Shown here: one piece after another, positions 20,291-31,474 of the stretch
How positions within the stretch are numbered: position 1 is the first letter of the stretch
Layout of the letters: every line of letters begins with the position of its first letter
Source: Vandiemenella viatica
Taxonomy: Eukaryota; Arthropoda; Insecta; Orthoptera; Morabidae
NCBI GenBank assembly: GCA_031002005.1
Contig: CM061919.1
Coordinates: forward strand, 223,136,739 to 223,200,738
DNA: 64,000 bases
Direction: 5' to 3'
Translations under genes and position numbers: made by a program
Notes under the pieces: model-generated
Told to the model about the DNA's origin: nothing
The model's input: only the letters and a program-made list of their open reading frames with translations
Database searches by the model: none

Positions 20291-21200
20291 TTTGTGTTTA
20301 ACAGCAGAGCTATGGATAGATAGTAACTGCAACTACTTGAAGCAGAAAAGAATACATGTAAGAAAAAACAGATAAAGGAACTTGTGGGAAAGGGAAAAGG
20401 AGATAGAAAAGACTAAGATAAAATACTAAATTTCATGAGTAAAATAAAAACACACAAATTTTCAACATGAAAATTGTAAACAATCTTACATAGTGTACGG
20501 ACAAATAAAGCAATGAAAATACGGGACAACAAAAGTATAAAGAAGCAGAGAAACCAAAGGTGTAGATATAATGAAAAGGAACATCAAACACGATTTTGAA
20601 ATGAAAAGTTCGTTCATCGATCCCTTCTAAGCTTAGGAGAAAGAGCAGACAGATTAAAGGAATTAATTTAGAAAATTTTACATAAAATCTTGATATTGTT
20701 TTTATGGGATACCCACGTTTAAAAACAAGAACCGATAGCGCTTTTTTTAAATTTAAACACAAACGCAGGCAGCTATGAGACTCCGTCGCAGATAGTGAAG
20801 GTACTAAGCCCGTTCAGTTAACACAGGCGACTCAAGGTCAGTCTGCTCTATCCCCACTCCGCTGCCCTTACCCCTACATGCGGAGGGGAAATTTACCACA
20901 CAGTGAACAGCTTGGAGAGATACGCAGGCTAGCGGGGCTAGAGGAACAGGACCGTCAGCCGCCAGTTTGGAGTGAACAGAGTATAGGCGAAGTAGAAACT
21001 AACAATTTTTTCGAACTGATCTGAAAAATTTGTGGATTTAAGAAATCACACACTAACATTAGAACCAACTTGTTATTGATCACCTATTAATCAAAATTAT
21101 TGACAAATATACTGTATATACATATAAGATCACTTAGATGTAGACAAATCTGAATCCAGGAAAAGTGTAGCAGGAAAAGCAGCTTTTTTCTAGGAAAACC
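20291..21200. other. Unassigned sequence
   Basis: AT-rich to 20760, GC-richer at 20770-20990 without any recognised gene, then AT-rich again. Confidence 0.35.
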
Positions 21201-21384
21201 AAATGTGGTGGGTGAGCGGTAACGCTCTGGCCTCTCATTCGGGAAGACGCGAGTTTGAATCCCCGTCCGGGCATCCAGATTTGGGTTTTCCATGGTTTTC
21301 CCAAATCACTCCTGTTCCTTGTCCCCAGTCCTTTCTTGCCATGATGACCTCGAGGTAAAGCCAGAAGCCAATAATAATAATAAC
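21201..21384 (+). mobile_element. SINE-1 copy with internal deletion, (AAT)n tail
   Basis: Head GGTGGGTGAGCGGTAACGCT and B-box-like GTTTGAATCCCC, shared body, but about 60 bp between TCACTCC and TGTTCCTTG are missing. It ends in CCTCGAGGTAAAGC (tail type b) and an AAT repeat. Confidence 0.85.
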
Positions 21385-22314
21385 AAAACTTCTGGAGAAG
21401 ATCCATTTTTTAGTTACTTACATTAAATTACAGTCAGTTGGTAATAGAAGAATGGTATGGTAAAAAATAATTAGTGCTAGCAAAAACAACTTTCTCCAAA
21501 AAGCAGAAACGTCTTGAATTTGTTAATGTAGCCTACAACACTTTACAGATGTGCATGTTCTTTATGGTGAAGAAGGGAATGTAAATAACTTGAAATCTTG
21601 TGTTGTAGAAGGATGTTCTTCAAATAATGTGATATCAAAGGAATTTGTAAAAGAATCAAGTAAAATGGAAAGAAAGAACACAGACTACGACTTAATCTGA
21701 GTACAGTGTAATTAAACAGTTTAGAGAAGGTTAGTGATAAATGGCGTATTGCGTCATACCTGTCTAGACACTGATTGCACTGATAATCTACAAAACCTGA
21801 CAAGTAGGTTACAAATGCATTTGTATAATCTCAACTGCATTGCCTTGGCAATCAACTGCACGTGCCTGGAGCATACAATGAAAGTGCTATTGATTCTTAG
21901 CATCCGATGATTACTTTTTTCAGTATATTGCTAGCGAATTCATAGCTACTTTGTTCTTAAAGAACTATTATAACTTAATTTAATTGCAATGTAGTACATG
22001 CGACAGTAGCACACGCTATCTCTATTTCATGACTTTTTCTATTCTTCTTCTTTTAATCTTAAAAATCACTCATTGCAATATCAGCACCAAACTATTTGAG
22101 CCCTTTACGAATTTTAAATTTTAAAATCTTGTATTCTGATAAACTGTTCATCATTTACGATGGTAATCGGTTCCATTCCCTGAGTTCTAACCTACAAAAG
22201 GAAACTTTCCCACTCCGTTATACCTGAAAACAAGTGCCACCTAGTGGCATGGTCACCCAAACCCCTTCACCAATAAACGCCTTATATATTCAAAACACTC
22301 TCTTTACTTGTCTC
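21385..22314. other. Unassigned AT-rich sequence
   Basis: No gene or clear element seen. Confidence 0.4.
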
Positions 22315-22559
22315 CTATCTTCCAATGGATACTAGTCCAGCTCCTTTATCATACCACTTACTGATTGTGATTTGTGATCCACAAACAAATCTAGCTGCCT
22401 TTGTTTGTATCCTCTCCAATTCCTGTATTTGATACCCAAAATTTAATACACCACCGTATCCAAGCAATGATCTGACTAAAGTTTTCTTACTCAGTTCCCT
22501 CATGTGCAAACTAACATGGGATAGCATGCACTCAAAAGCTGCTGTGAAAAATTATCATA

Positions 22560-22925
22560 CTAACAGGTTTTTAAGTAATGACTGCTTATGAGTTGTTGGT
22601 AATATAATTGATATTGTTAATAGGTGTGTGTACTGTTCCACATAAATAGCAACTAACATGATATAATATGTAGTCACAAATTACAGTGAAACTTATCATG
22701 GTAACTGGTTGGTAAGAAAATAACTGGTTGTTAGATGTTGGTAACAAGTGTATACACTATTCCACATAATAAGTATTAATTAACTCGGGATTGTATTTGT
22801 AGATTACATGAGATATTGATTATACTAATGGTTTGTAGCTAACTTGTCAATATATAGTAATATTATCAATTATATAGTAATATTGACATTACTGATAAGT
22901 GTATGTACTGTTCCACATCCCCGAG
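22560..22925. repeat. Imperfect tandem repeat inside LINE-A copy 2
   Basis: Three ~130-160-bp units share GTGTGTRTACTGTTCCACAT-type and TGGTTGGTAA/TTGGTAATAT-type segments. It probably represents an insertion in or expansion of the LINE. Confidence 0.5.
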
Positions 22926-23088
22926 ATTATTCTCACATGGGATTAAAGTGAACATATCTATCTATCGTCTCTAGAATATCTCTTTATACCCTCTACAATA
23001 AATGAAGAATCTTGAAACCATTCTCTACTACCTGCCCAATGTGGCTGGTACAAAAGAGTTTTCTATCAAATGTTATGCCAAGATATTT

Positions 23089-23335
23089 GGACCGAGAGTG
23101 GCGGGTGAACGGTTAACGTTCTGACCTCGCATTCGGGAGGACGCTGGTTTGAATCCCAGTCCGGGCATCCAGATTTGGTTTTTTCCATGGTTTCCCCAAA
23201 TCACTCCAGGCGAATGCCAAGATGCTTCCGTCCAAAGGCCATGGCCTAATTTCTTCCCGTTTCTTGCTCCCAGTCCTTTCCCGCCTCTAATGACCTCGAC
23301 GTCGACGAGGCATAAAGCCATAATAAAAAAAAAAC
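23089..23335 (+). mobile_element. SINE-1, full length, tail type b, 9-bp target duplication
   Basis: Complete head, body and type-b 3' end (GACGAGGCATAAAGCCATAA then A-run). AAGATATTT at 23080-23088 is repeated at 23336-23344. It is inserted into LINE-A copy 2, so it is younger than that LINE. Confidence 0.93.
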
Positions 23336-23640
23336 AAGATATTTCACTGAACATCTACAACAAGCAATTCCTCCACCATTCTATAATCGTAAAATAAATC
23401 CTTTATTTTTTTATCTGTGAACTTAGTCAGCTGACCCTACTTGGCATTTATCTCCATTCCACGTTGACCTACCCACCCAGAAAAACGATCAACATCTTGT
23501 AGCGTTTTACAGTACTCTGCCATTGTTATCGTTTTTTAAAACGTTGTTTCATCAGCAAACAACCTAACTCTGACTGTAAAAGATTAACATAACAATTCAT
23601 TGGTATAATTAATAGCAATGATCCCAATACACTTCCATGC

Positions 23641-24692
23641 GGCACTCATATATTTGCTTAAATCTGTTTCGACACTGCATTTCGTATCTATCTCTTGACT
23701 GTCTACATTTTAAGAATTCCTCTGTCCAACATGTAACATTTTATCCATTGCAATGGTTTTTATAAATTATTTTTATATTTCAGTTACACTCATTTTTTAA
23801 ATCACGTTTTGCTTCTTTCATTATCATATCTATGTGTCTTTAAAAACATAACACTTTTACTAAAGATCACAATGGAAGTAAATGTTGTATTTCACTGCCA
23901 CAATGTGTGATATAGACAAAATTAAAAAAGATATATTTTAAAGTCATATATTTAAACTCATTTGTGGCCCTTATAGGTAAAAAATTTGTTTTTTGGAAGT
24001 AATTGAGCGAAATTGCAAAGGAGCTTATATAAAATTACGCCATATTAAGTTGTGATTAAATGTTGTTAATTGTATCTTATCTTCGGCTCAGGCGATTCTG
24101 TTTAGCATTTCAATGCATTTACTTCTTGGTGTATGTCGGTCTACACTAAATTTACTACTACTACATAGAAGAAGAATTTAACATAACGATTACATTTCCT
24201 ATTTTAATATCTATACTAAACCTAGTATCCAATACTCCATAACCTTCCTTACAGTGAAAATTAGGACATTGCCTGAATACGAAAGAGAATATGCAAAAAG
24301 GGAGTTCGATTTTTTTTCCTTTCTAACCTAAGCAGTAGTTCCGCAGACTAGATAAATGTTTTTCACCGCTAGTTACCTTCCGTTTATATGATATTTCTAT
24401 TCTCTTTTTTCCTGGAAGTCAAGTTGATAAAAATAAAATATTTTTTGGTAAGAGCCCCAATTTGATGAAGTGAAGTCGCGAATTTAGTAACTCTACAGAT
24501 GATACTGTACATGTCTAGAACCATGTGATTAACTAGCATGACAGCAGTACGATTTTCTAAGAAATTTTTAACGATTTAGATCATTTTATTTTCTGTCTTA
24601 TGTATATTACTACTATTAACAGATTCAAACATGCTATATATTGTAATGTCACACTCGATCATACAGTGACATTACATTTAATTATCACGCAG
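23641..24692. other. Unassigned AT-rich sequence
   Basis: No gene or clear element seen. Confidence 0.4.
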
Positions 24693-24826
24693 AACGTAAT
24701 CGGAAATACAATGGAGTCAGCGACTCTGTATTGTGCGGGCCAGCCCCAGGCAGATACGAAGGATCTGCTAAAGAGGAAGTTTAAGGATTACCTACGCCTC
24801 CAATCATCCCCCGTCCAGAAGCTATG
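24693..24826 (+). CDS. Possible host coding exon (weak candidate)
   Basis: A possible acceptor (TTAATTATCACGCAG, ending 24692) is followed by ATG at 24711 and 38 codons of balanced, GC-richer coding-like sequence (MESATLYCAGQPQ, then DTKDLLKRKFKDYLRLQ), then ATG|GTGAGA as a possible donor at 24827. I do not recognise the protein. It could also be a chance ORF; the acceptor has only a modest pyrimidine tract. Confidence 0.25.
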
Positions 24827-25217
24827 GTGAGATAAAAACCCTGTTTGCAAACACGAAGGTAGAAAAGCCATTCTAAGGTACTGTATTACTCTCATGAGTT
24901 CGAAGCTTGGTTTGAAACACCCCTCGTGTGACGTTTCGTGAAGCAAGCTAAGGGTTGGTCGATGTGACGTACCCTTTTTATAACTCCGTTCATGCATGAG
25001 GAGGCTTTTTCTTATGTGAGTTGCAGGAGAAACGAGAAAGAGTTCGAGCAGCCGAGGAGACTGTTTGTAATAACCGAGGATACGAAAAATCTTTACTTTT
25101 ATTTAGTTCGGAGACTCGAGTCACGGTGAACGATACTTGTACAAGTCATGCAGTCACAGTGGGTGACTGACTCCTACTGGCCTAAGCGAGCAGCGGCAGT
25201 AATCGAAGGTCATATAA

Positions 25218-25578
25218 GGGAGATTCCCTCCTCTCCTCCCTCATGTAGCCTGACGTGGCTTTTGCCTCTCCCCCCCCCCCCCCCCCCACTTCCTCCGCGT
25301 GACACTCTTAGCGTTTTCTCTATTGATTCCAGAAGACATTTTATTCTGTTTTCTCTTGTCACTCTATCGTAAATTATATGCGGAAATAATTAAATGACGG
25401 AAATAAATATTCACAAGCTGTTGTGTTTTCTGTATCTTATTTTAACCGTGACAAATATTACAAATGGAAAGCTACGTGGCTTGGCTCCGAACCGCCCCCT
25501 CCCCCCAAGTAGCCCTGTGTAGCTTTCTACCCTACCCTTCCCCTCCTAAAGCGAGCTACGTAGTTTATGGACGCACCC
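25218..25578. mobile_element. TAA-flanked MITE, copy 1 (361 bp)
   Basis: Right end GTTTATGGACGCACCC, left end GGGAG with part of the left terminal repeat deleted. TAA flanks both sides (25215-25217, 25579-25581). The interior shares TTCCAGAAGACATTTT and GACGGAAATAAATATTCACA with copies at 25708 and 62012. C-rich runs lie near both ends. A 3-bp TAA duplication suits PIF/Harbinger-type elements. Confidence 0.8.
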
Positions 25579-25707
25579 TAAGCTCTCGGCAGATCCGCCA
25601 CGGGATCGGCTGATTTGTGAGGCGACACCGCTTAAAAAACAATCTTACTTCTTGCGCTAACGAGCTGATGTTTGCGTCGGGAGAGACATTGGCGCGGGTC
25701 TCTCTAA

Positions 25708-26091
25708 GGGAGCGTCCATAAACCACGTAGCTCCATTTTGGTCTCCTGTGAATCCCTCATCCCCCCACGTAGCCCGACGTGGCTTTTGCCTTTACCCCCC
25801 TCCCCTACCCCATGTAGCACGTAGCTGTTTTACCTTTTGATTCCAGAAGACATTTTGTATTCTCTTGTCAGACTATTGCAAATCAAATACTGAGATAATT
25901 AATGAAGGAAATAAATATTCACAAGCTGTTGTGTGTTCTGTACTTCATTTTAATTATGAAAAATGATATAAATGGAAAGCTACGTGGCCTGGTTCGGAAA
26001 CCCCCCTTCATTCCACGTAGTGCAGCGTAGATTTCTAGCCAACCCCTCCCCTCCCCCCCTAGTCCAAGCCACGTAGTTTGTGGACGTTCCC
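25708..26091. mobile_element. TAA-flanked MITE, copy 2 (384 bp), complete
   Basis: Ends GGGAGCGTCCATAAACCACG and CGTAGTTTGTGGACGTTCCC are inverted repeats. TAA duplication at 25705-25707 and 26092-26094. Second copy of the family within 130 bp of the first, same orientation. Confidence 0.88.
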
Positions 26092-26394
26092 TAACCGCCG
26101 ACAACGAGGAAGTCAGCGTACCTTAAACGCCTTGCAGCGACCGCAGAGGTGATGTGTGTTCTACTTCCAGCACACAATACACCGCAATCCCGTAGAGAAA
26201 AGAGCCATCTCTGGGCTAGCCATGGTAAAATATCGTCACTCCTCACTGAATACTGTGAAGTGATATCTCAACTGAAAAAAAAAAACAATTGATTTGGTTT
26301 TGTTTAGTCAATAATATTAAATGCTCCTTTGAATTCAGATTACAGGAAGATCCACTTATTTAAATGAAAATATTAACAAAAATTAAATGTCAAT

Positions 26395-27550
26395 AGACAC
26401 CTCGATAACTATTGGTTAGAGAACGGTGACGTCACCTGCAAGCCGTCACTCGCAATTTAATAGCGACCATAAAGTTACAATCGTACGTTCGTTTAAACTT
26501 ACCGGTACATGTTTTTTTTTTTTAATTTATTTATTTACAACTAGATGCAGAAATTTAAGTAAGGAAAAGATTAGCCGATGTTTACGATATATTATCTGTA
26601 TCAATTATAAGAACTAGTCTAAAGCATAACCTAAGAATTTTTTTGGCCGAAGATAAGAAACAATGAAGTTTATTAAAAACTCAGAGAAAACATACGTAAT
26701 CGCGAAATATATCATTCAAATAACAGTTATCAGTTTTGCAAATTATAATCTCTGTCATTTAAAGTAAAATGCATTTATTTTTTAAGAAATCCTAGCCAAA
26801 TACTCTAATAATCTAACCAGAGTAAGTTACTCCTATTACGAAAAATATTATTAAAAATGATTCTTATTCGTTTCTACTTACAAGCTTTTCCAGCATAAAT
26901 TCCTACTACCATCATAGATGATACCCTTAGTTTTTGATACACATGTTAGCTATTAAATGAGAGTTAAGTTTACCATTTTATGTAGATTTAAATCATCTAG
27001 GATAACATTATGTATACGCGATTTCAAACTCAAATTATTAATCGCAATTCAACAACGATATTCCTGCCGCAAAATAATAGTAATCAGAGATATTAGAAAT
27101 TAGAGATTATGTGCACAGTTTAATACATACGCAACTGCTCTGAAATTAATTACCATAATACAGTCGTAAAGTTTGCTTTTCGTAACATTTTATTCTTAAA
27201 AAAATGTGGAAAAACATTTCGGCTGAAAAAACGTGGAACTATGAGTACTTTTTAGTAACATGTCGCTAATGAAAGTGACATTTAAGAAACTTAAATTTCT
27301 CATGGTCTCTGCTATAAACCATGAATGCCACATCTCATTCCGGCCTAGGATAAATTTCAATTTAATAAAAACATTCGCTAATGTTGCTGCTTGATCAAAG
27401 ATTATTTATTACGGTTTATTTGCTTTTACATATTTTACTGACCACTCTCCTTAATAGTATTTGTACACGTTCACTGTACGTGAATTATTAGGTTATTTAA
27501 AGTGGATATCAGGCCATAAATGTTACCTAATCGAGTATTCTGACAGTTAA
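26395..27550. repeat. Diverged interspersed repeat R1, copy 2, with internal insertion
   Basis: Matches copy 1 (11525-12085) at its start (26398-26470) and from about 27140 to 27550. The ~650 bp between (26475-27120) has no counterpart in copy 1 and is either an insertion here or a deletion there. It is AT-rich with no gene. Confidence 0.65.
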
Positions 27551-27953
27551 TTTCTTCGAAGTTGTTCAAGTATTTAATAATCTGGAATCTGTATAATTTC
27601 TCCGGCCGTTGCAGAAGCTGTGGCCAAAGATTACATTATGAACGTTTTACCAGATTCAAAAAAAAAAAAACACGTGATGCTTTAGGGCAATGATAAAAAA
27701 ATGAAAAAAAAAACATTAAAAGACGAGGAGGGAGTTGTTCATTTTCTTGCTGTGAGTACGAGTCTATGTGTATTTTTTTTACTTGCTATTACCTGTTGTG
27801 AGAGAACCAGCTATAGCGAGGGGTAAAGCTTGATTTTACTGTGTAGGAAGGTACTTTTTATCACAACTAATGATGTGGTTATCAGTATGCATTTGTCACT
27901 AGCCACTAACGCTGCCCATGTAATGGGCTTTACTCTAGTAAAATAACAAATTA
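27551..27953. other. Unassigned AT-rich sequence with A-runs
   Basis: No gene seen. Confidence 0.4.
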
Positions 27954-28002
27954 CTAGCTGGTGCCCACGACTTCGTTCATGTTTATAAAGAATTTTGATT
28001 GA

Positions 28003-28540
28003 CAGCTACCGACATGTAACCACCATAGTGCACGATGGGAGACTCGAGGCTTATAGCACACACAAACAACATTTATCTGCGCATTATGACTACAAAGGGA
28101 CATACCAGTCGTTGGTGAAAATATGAAAATTCCCTCCATCGACCAATTTCAACCACATATCTCCCACACCTGTATAACAACCGACATGACACCGCCATGG
28201 TGAACGTTGGGAGTTTTGAGGTTAATACCCACACAATCACCAATAGACAGCACTATGTAGTTTTGGCTGTGGAGTGAAATATAGGGACACACATGTCTAT
28301 TTTTAAATCTGGTCCACCATTTTCAACCACCATATCTACCATACACCCACAGCTACCAACATGCAATCACCATAGTGTACGATGGAAGACTTCAGGCTAC
28401 CACCCGTGGTCCTCGCTTGGTAGTTTTGCCTGTAAGGTGAAATATAGGGACACACACGTCTTTGGTGGAAATAGGAAAATGCCCTGGATCAATCACTTTC
28501 AACCATCATTTCTCCCACCCCTCCAAAGCTACCGACATTA
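28003..28540. repeat. Helitron satellite, left block, about 3 units of 171-176 bp
   Basis: Units start near 28003, 28174, 28350 and (partial) 28526 with CAGCTACCRACATG, followed by ACCATAGTGCACGATGG and later GTGAAATATAGGGACACAC and TTTCAACCACCATATCTCCC. Confidence 0.85.
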
Positions 28541-28775
28541 TTATTGTTATTATTATTATTACTCCGAGATTCACTAAAAGTGGGAGGCAGAGGGTGCATT
28601 ACACCAATCCTAATATGTAACCATTTGTGCACAGGAAGGGATATACGGGATATGGCAGGAGGCGCCCATGGGCTATATTGAGGAACCATCCCGGCTTTCG
28701 CCTGGGGCGATCTGGGAAAACCATGGAAAACCCTGATCAGGATGGCCACAGGGGTTTATAGATACCTATTCCTAT
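28537..28775 (-). mobile_element. SINE, another family related to SINE-1, with (ATT)n tail
   Basis: Minus-strand body includes TTTTCCATGGTTTTCCCAGA, then GCCTGGGGCG read on the plus strand, and GGTTCCTCAATATAGCCC. The 3' end on the minus strand is an ATT/AAT microsatellite at 28537-28560. The head is truncated near 28760. Confidence 0.65.
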
Positions 28776-29364
28776 CGGAATCTAAGTTATCTGGCTCGAT
28801 AACTCCTTCCTAATCCACTCCTTAATCGCTCGTGGAAAAAAAGAGTATAGCAATGAATCGCTTCTGGCCCTGATTTCTCTTATATTATTTTGTCATTCCT
28901 AGATATGTATGTAGCTGGTAGTAATATGTGTTTGCTGACATCCTGAAATAGGTTAGTCGTGAATTTTACAATCAGCCTCTGCCGAGAGCAAAGTCTTCGG
29001 TGTTGCAGGTCTTCCCAACCCAATTGATTCAACATCGCACTTACGCTTTCCCTTCAGCTATATATACCTGTAACGAATCGGACGGCTCTTCTTTGAACTT
29101 TATCCAAGGCATCCATTAACCCTCTTTGATAGGGACCCCATACAGAACAACAGTATTCTAAGTTAAGACGCACCAGAGCTTTGTATGCAATCGATTTAAC
29201 TTCCGGTATACATTTTTTTAAATTACTAACTTACCTATAAATCGGAGCATATTATTTGTTTTACCAATTACCTTCTCCACAGCAAATTATTACGAATTGT
29301 TACACCTAGGGGGTGGGAGGGGACATTCTCCATCTGTCGCAAACTGGTAGTGACCTGTAGTAAA

Positions 29365-29435
29365 ACATCTCGGGATTCTAGCCACGTCAAAGTAAAGTCG
29401 ACTGGCGACGTTTTAAGAGCCGGCACTGCTCACTG
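29365..29435 (+). repeat. Fragment of the palindrome-source repeat
   Basis: AAAACATCTCGGGATTCTAG and CACGTCAAAGTAAAGTCGAC match the arm and loop of the insertion at 2981-3089, here as a single non-palindromic copy inside the LINE-B gap. Confidence 0.7.
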
Positions 29436-29599
29436 ACCTGTTGAAATTTGTTTTAACTGCTTCGTTATAATATCCTCTTCACGTTTTGGAATTTTATTTT
29501 TCGCAAAAGTAAACACGAATTAAATTAAAATTTCCGAAATGTGAGATAACTCCCCGTTTTCTTTCATTAGTGACGGTATAACCATACGAGAGCGCCTTA

Positions 29600-30410
29600 T
29601 TACTTTGATATATGATCAGAATTTTTTGGATTAGTAATTAGATCTTCATATAAATTCCTGACTTGGAATTCTTTAAAAGCTTCACACATTGCATTGCGCA
29701 CTTCCGCTCGCAACTGGATAAATTTAAGGCGATGAGATGAGTCCGATTTCGTTACCGTGGTATGTAAAAGCCTTTGCTTTCTGTGTAAACGTTTCATCTC
29801 TCGATTGAGCCAGGGAAAGTTCTTACTAACCATAATAAATTTCTTAGGAACAAATTTATTTATACCGGTCCATGTTATTTCTTTAAAATTATACCAATGT
29901 TCCTGAACATTCGTATTTAGCGTGTATGTTTCAAAATTTTTCGCTAAGTGATCAACCATACCCACCTCATCCGCCTTGTCGAAGCAATATACGAGCTTAT
30001 CTTCATCATGTGTCAACGTTAGACGAGATTTTAAAGTTACCACAACCGCCTTGTGATCGCTTATACCGTCTTTTATACAAACTTTATCTACAATATCCGG
30101 ATTGCCTGTAAGAAAAAGATCCAGAATGTAGAAGGTATCTTTGTCGCTCCGGATTGGATTTTCGATCATCTGTTCAAGGGAATTTTCCGCGAATGATTCT
30201 ACGAATATTTCGGTTATTACTCTATCTCTTCCGCCCGACCTGAACGTACATGTGTGCCAGTTAACCGGGGGAATATTAAAATCGCCTCCAATATCAATAT
30301 ATGTCCCTGAAATTTTTGAGAATCATTATTAAGTGACTGTCTAAAATATTCAGCGTTATCTAATCTAGAATCCGGAGGTCGATATAAATAATAATTCCGT
30401 CTAGTCGTAA
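29600..30410 (-). pseudogene. LINE-B apurinic-type endonuclease and linker
   Basis: Minus-strand translation gives YYLYRPPDSR near 30375-30400, then after a frameshift near 30318 GGDFNIPPVNW (the GDFN motif of LINE endonucleases), then LDLFLTG and GISDHKAVVV (the final SDH motif with catalytic His) near 30065. A Lys-rich linker with FPWLNREMKRLHRKQR and FIQLRAEVRNAM follows, as expected before the reverse transcriptase. The 189-codon open stretch 29600-30169 is the best preserved part. This domain nicks target DNA for target-primed reverse transcription. Inactive here. Confidence 0.85.
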
Positions 30411-30483
30411 TGACATGGAGATAGGGTTTTTATTGGCTGTGCATTCCGCCCCTATCGTAGCCACCTTAACCTAACCCGACAAT

Positions 30484-30694
30484 TTTGCCTGGTATAGGAG
30501 ACCTGCAGTTTAACGTGGAATCCGAACCACGGAAGCGTTCTGGTATACTTCACTTTACACAGCAAGCTGCAGCAGAGGTGAATGTCGGGTTAAGCGTCTT
30601 TGAAAATCCCCGCCGAGACAGGGATTCGAACCGGGGACCTTTCGATCTACAGTCAGACGCTTAACCACTGAGCCACCAGACCACTTCGGAAGTC
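30484..30694 (-). mobile_element. SINE-2 (tRNA-derived), copy 1
   Basis: Minus strand: A-box-like GTGGCTCAGTGGTTAAGCG, B-box GGTTCGAATCCC, then TCACCTCTGCTGCAGC and GTTAAACTGCAGGTCTCC. The head is a better tRNA match than SINE-1, but extra bases in the anticodon region and the attached body make it a SINE and not a tRNA gene. Confidence 0.8.
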
Positions 30695-30714
30695 GTTAAA
30701 ATGACCCTATTATG

Positions 30715-31415
30715 AACTACAGCTAACCACCATAGTGCACGATGGAAGACTCGAGGCCAAAACCACAGAAAAACACCAGTAATAAGGCGACATGTAGTTG
30801 AGGCAGCAAAGTGAAATATACGATTACACATGTCTACGAAAATGTCCATGATTGACCACTTTCAACCTCCATAACTCCCACACCCCCACGGCTACCTATA
30901 TTCGGCCAACGTTTTGCACGATCAGTGACTCTATGTTACTACCGTAGACAAACACCAGTGATCCACGCTATATAGTTTTGGGTGTAAAGTGAAATATAGC
31001 TACACATACGTTTTCGGTCGAAATATGAAAGTGTCCCTGGTGGACCATTTTCAACCACCATATCTCTCACGCTCCCATAGCAACCGACATGCAACTATCA
31101 TACTGCACGATGGGAGACTCGATGCTACTACCACACACAAACACCAATGGTCTACGCAGTGTAGTTGATGCAGGAAGGAGAAATATAGGGACACACAAGT
31201 CTTTTGTCGAAATATGAAAATGTCCCAGATCGACCACTTTCAACCACCATATGTCCCATACTCCCACAGCTATCGGCATTCGGCCAACATTGTGCTCGAT
31301 AGGAAACTCCATGCTACGAGTATTACCACACACAAACAACAGTGATCTGTACTAGGTAGTGGTGACTGAAAAGTGAAATATAGTGACACTCAAGTCTATT
31401 TTATGCATATATAAG
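30715..31415. repeat. Helitron satellite, right block, about 4 units of 172-190 bp
   Basis: Same unit as the left block, starting near 30717, 30889, 31079 and 31269. Two units carry CATTCGGCCAAC in place of CATGCAACCACC, so at least two unit variants alternate. Confidence 0.85.
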
Positions 31416-31416
31416 A

Positions 31417-31472
31417 CTAGCAGTTACCCGCGACTTCGTCCGCGTTGAAAAGTGTTGTAATATAAGATTTTC
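31417..31472 (-). mobile_element. Second Helitron 3' end, abutting the first element
   Basis: CTAGCAGTTACCCGCGACTTCGTCCGCG at 31417-31444 is the same terminus type (minus-strand hairpin then CTAG), cut off by a SINE at about 31473. Confidence 0.65.
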
Positions 31473-31474
31473 TT

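Larger units (their letters stand above)
22315..23640 (-). mobile_element. LINE-A copy 2: decayed reverse transcriptase and C-terminal region
   Basis: On the minus strand, in order: a degenerate polymerase block ending FADETTF near 23555, YCKTLQDVD and WVGQRGMEINAK near 23470-23520, the KYLGITFD motif at 23070-23090, and the C-terminal block LVRSLLGYGGVLNFGY, ELERIQTKAARFVCG near 22380-22480. Frameshifts are frequent. A SINE is inserted within the KYLGITFD codons. Segments 22560-22920 contain AT-rich repeats (GTACTGTTCCACAT recurring at about 22630, 22750 and 22905) that interrupt the element. Confidence 0.8.
28776..30480 (-). mobile_element. LINE-B: 5'-truncated, internally deleted non-LTR retrotransposon
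   Basis: Two pieces lie in the right order on the minus strand: an endonuclease region (29600-30410) and, lower down, the C-terminal region (28980-29270) reading KALVRLNLEYCCSVWGPYQ, LDKVQRRAVRFVTG. The polymerase core between them is gone. It was probably a single insertion into the Helitron satellite. Confidence 0.75.
27954..31416 (-). mobile_element. Non-autonomous Helitron-like element carrying a ~175-bp satellite, split by insertions
   Basis: The 3' end on the minus strand is a GAAGTCGTGGGC-type hairpin followed by CTAG (plus-strand 27954-27957), the Helitron terminus pattern also seen at 31417 and 56034. The 5' end on the minus strand is probably TCTTATATATGCAT at 31416, in the TC-plus-AT-rich style. 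The interior is tandem units at 28003-28540 and 30715-31415. The middle (28541-30710) is later LINE and SINE insertions. No Rep/helicase coding sequence. Boundaries at the 5' end are inferred. Confidence 0.65.

Noticed and set aside
28003..31415. CRISPR-like array
   Set aside because: Repeats are ~175 bp long satellites without short repeat/spacer alternation; the genome is eukaryotic.
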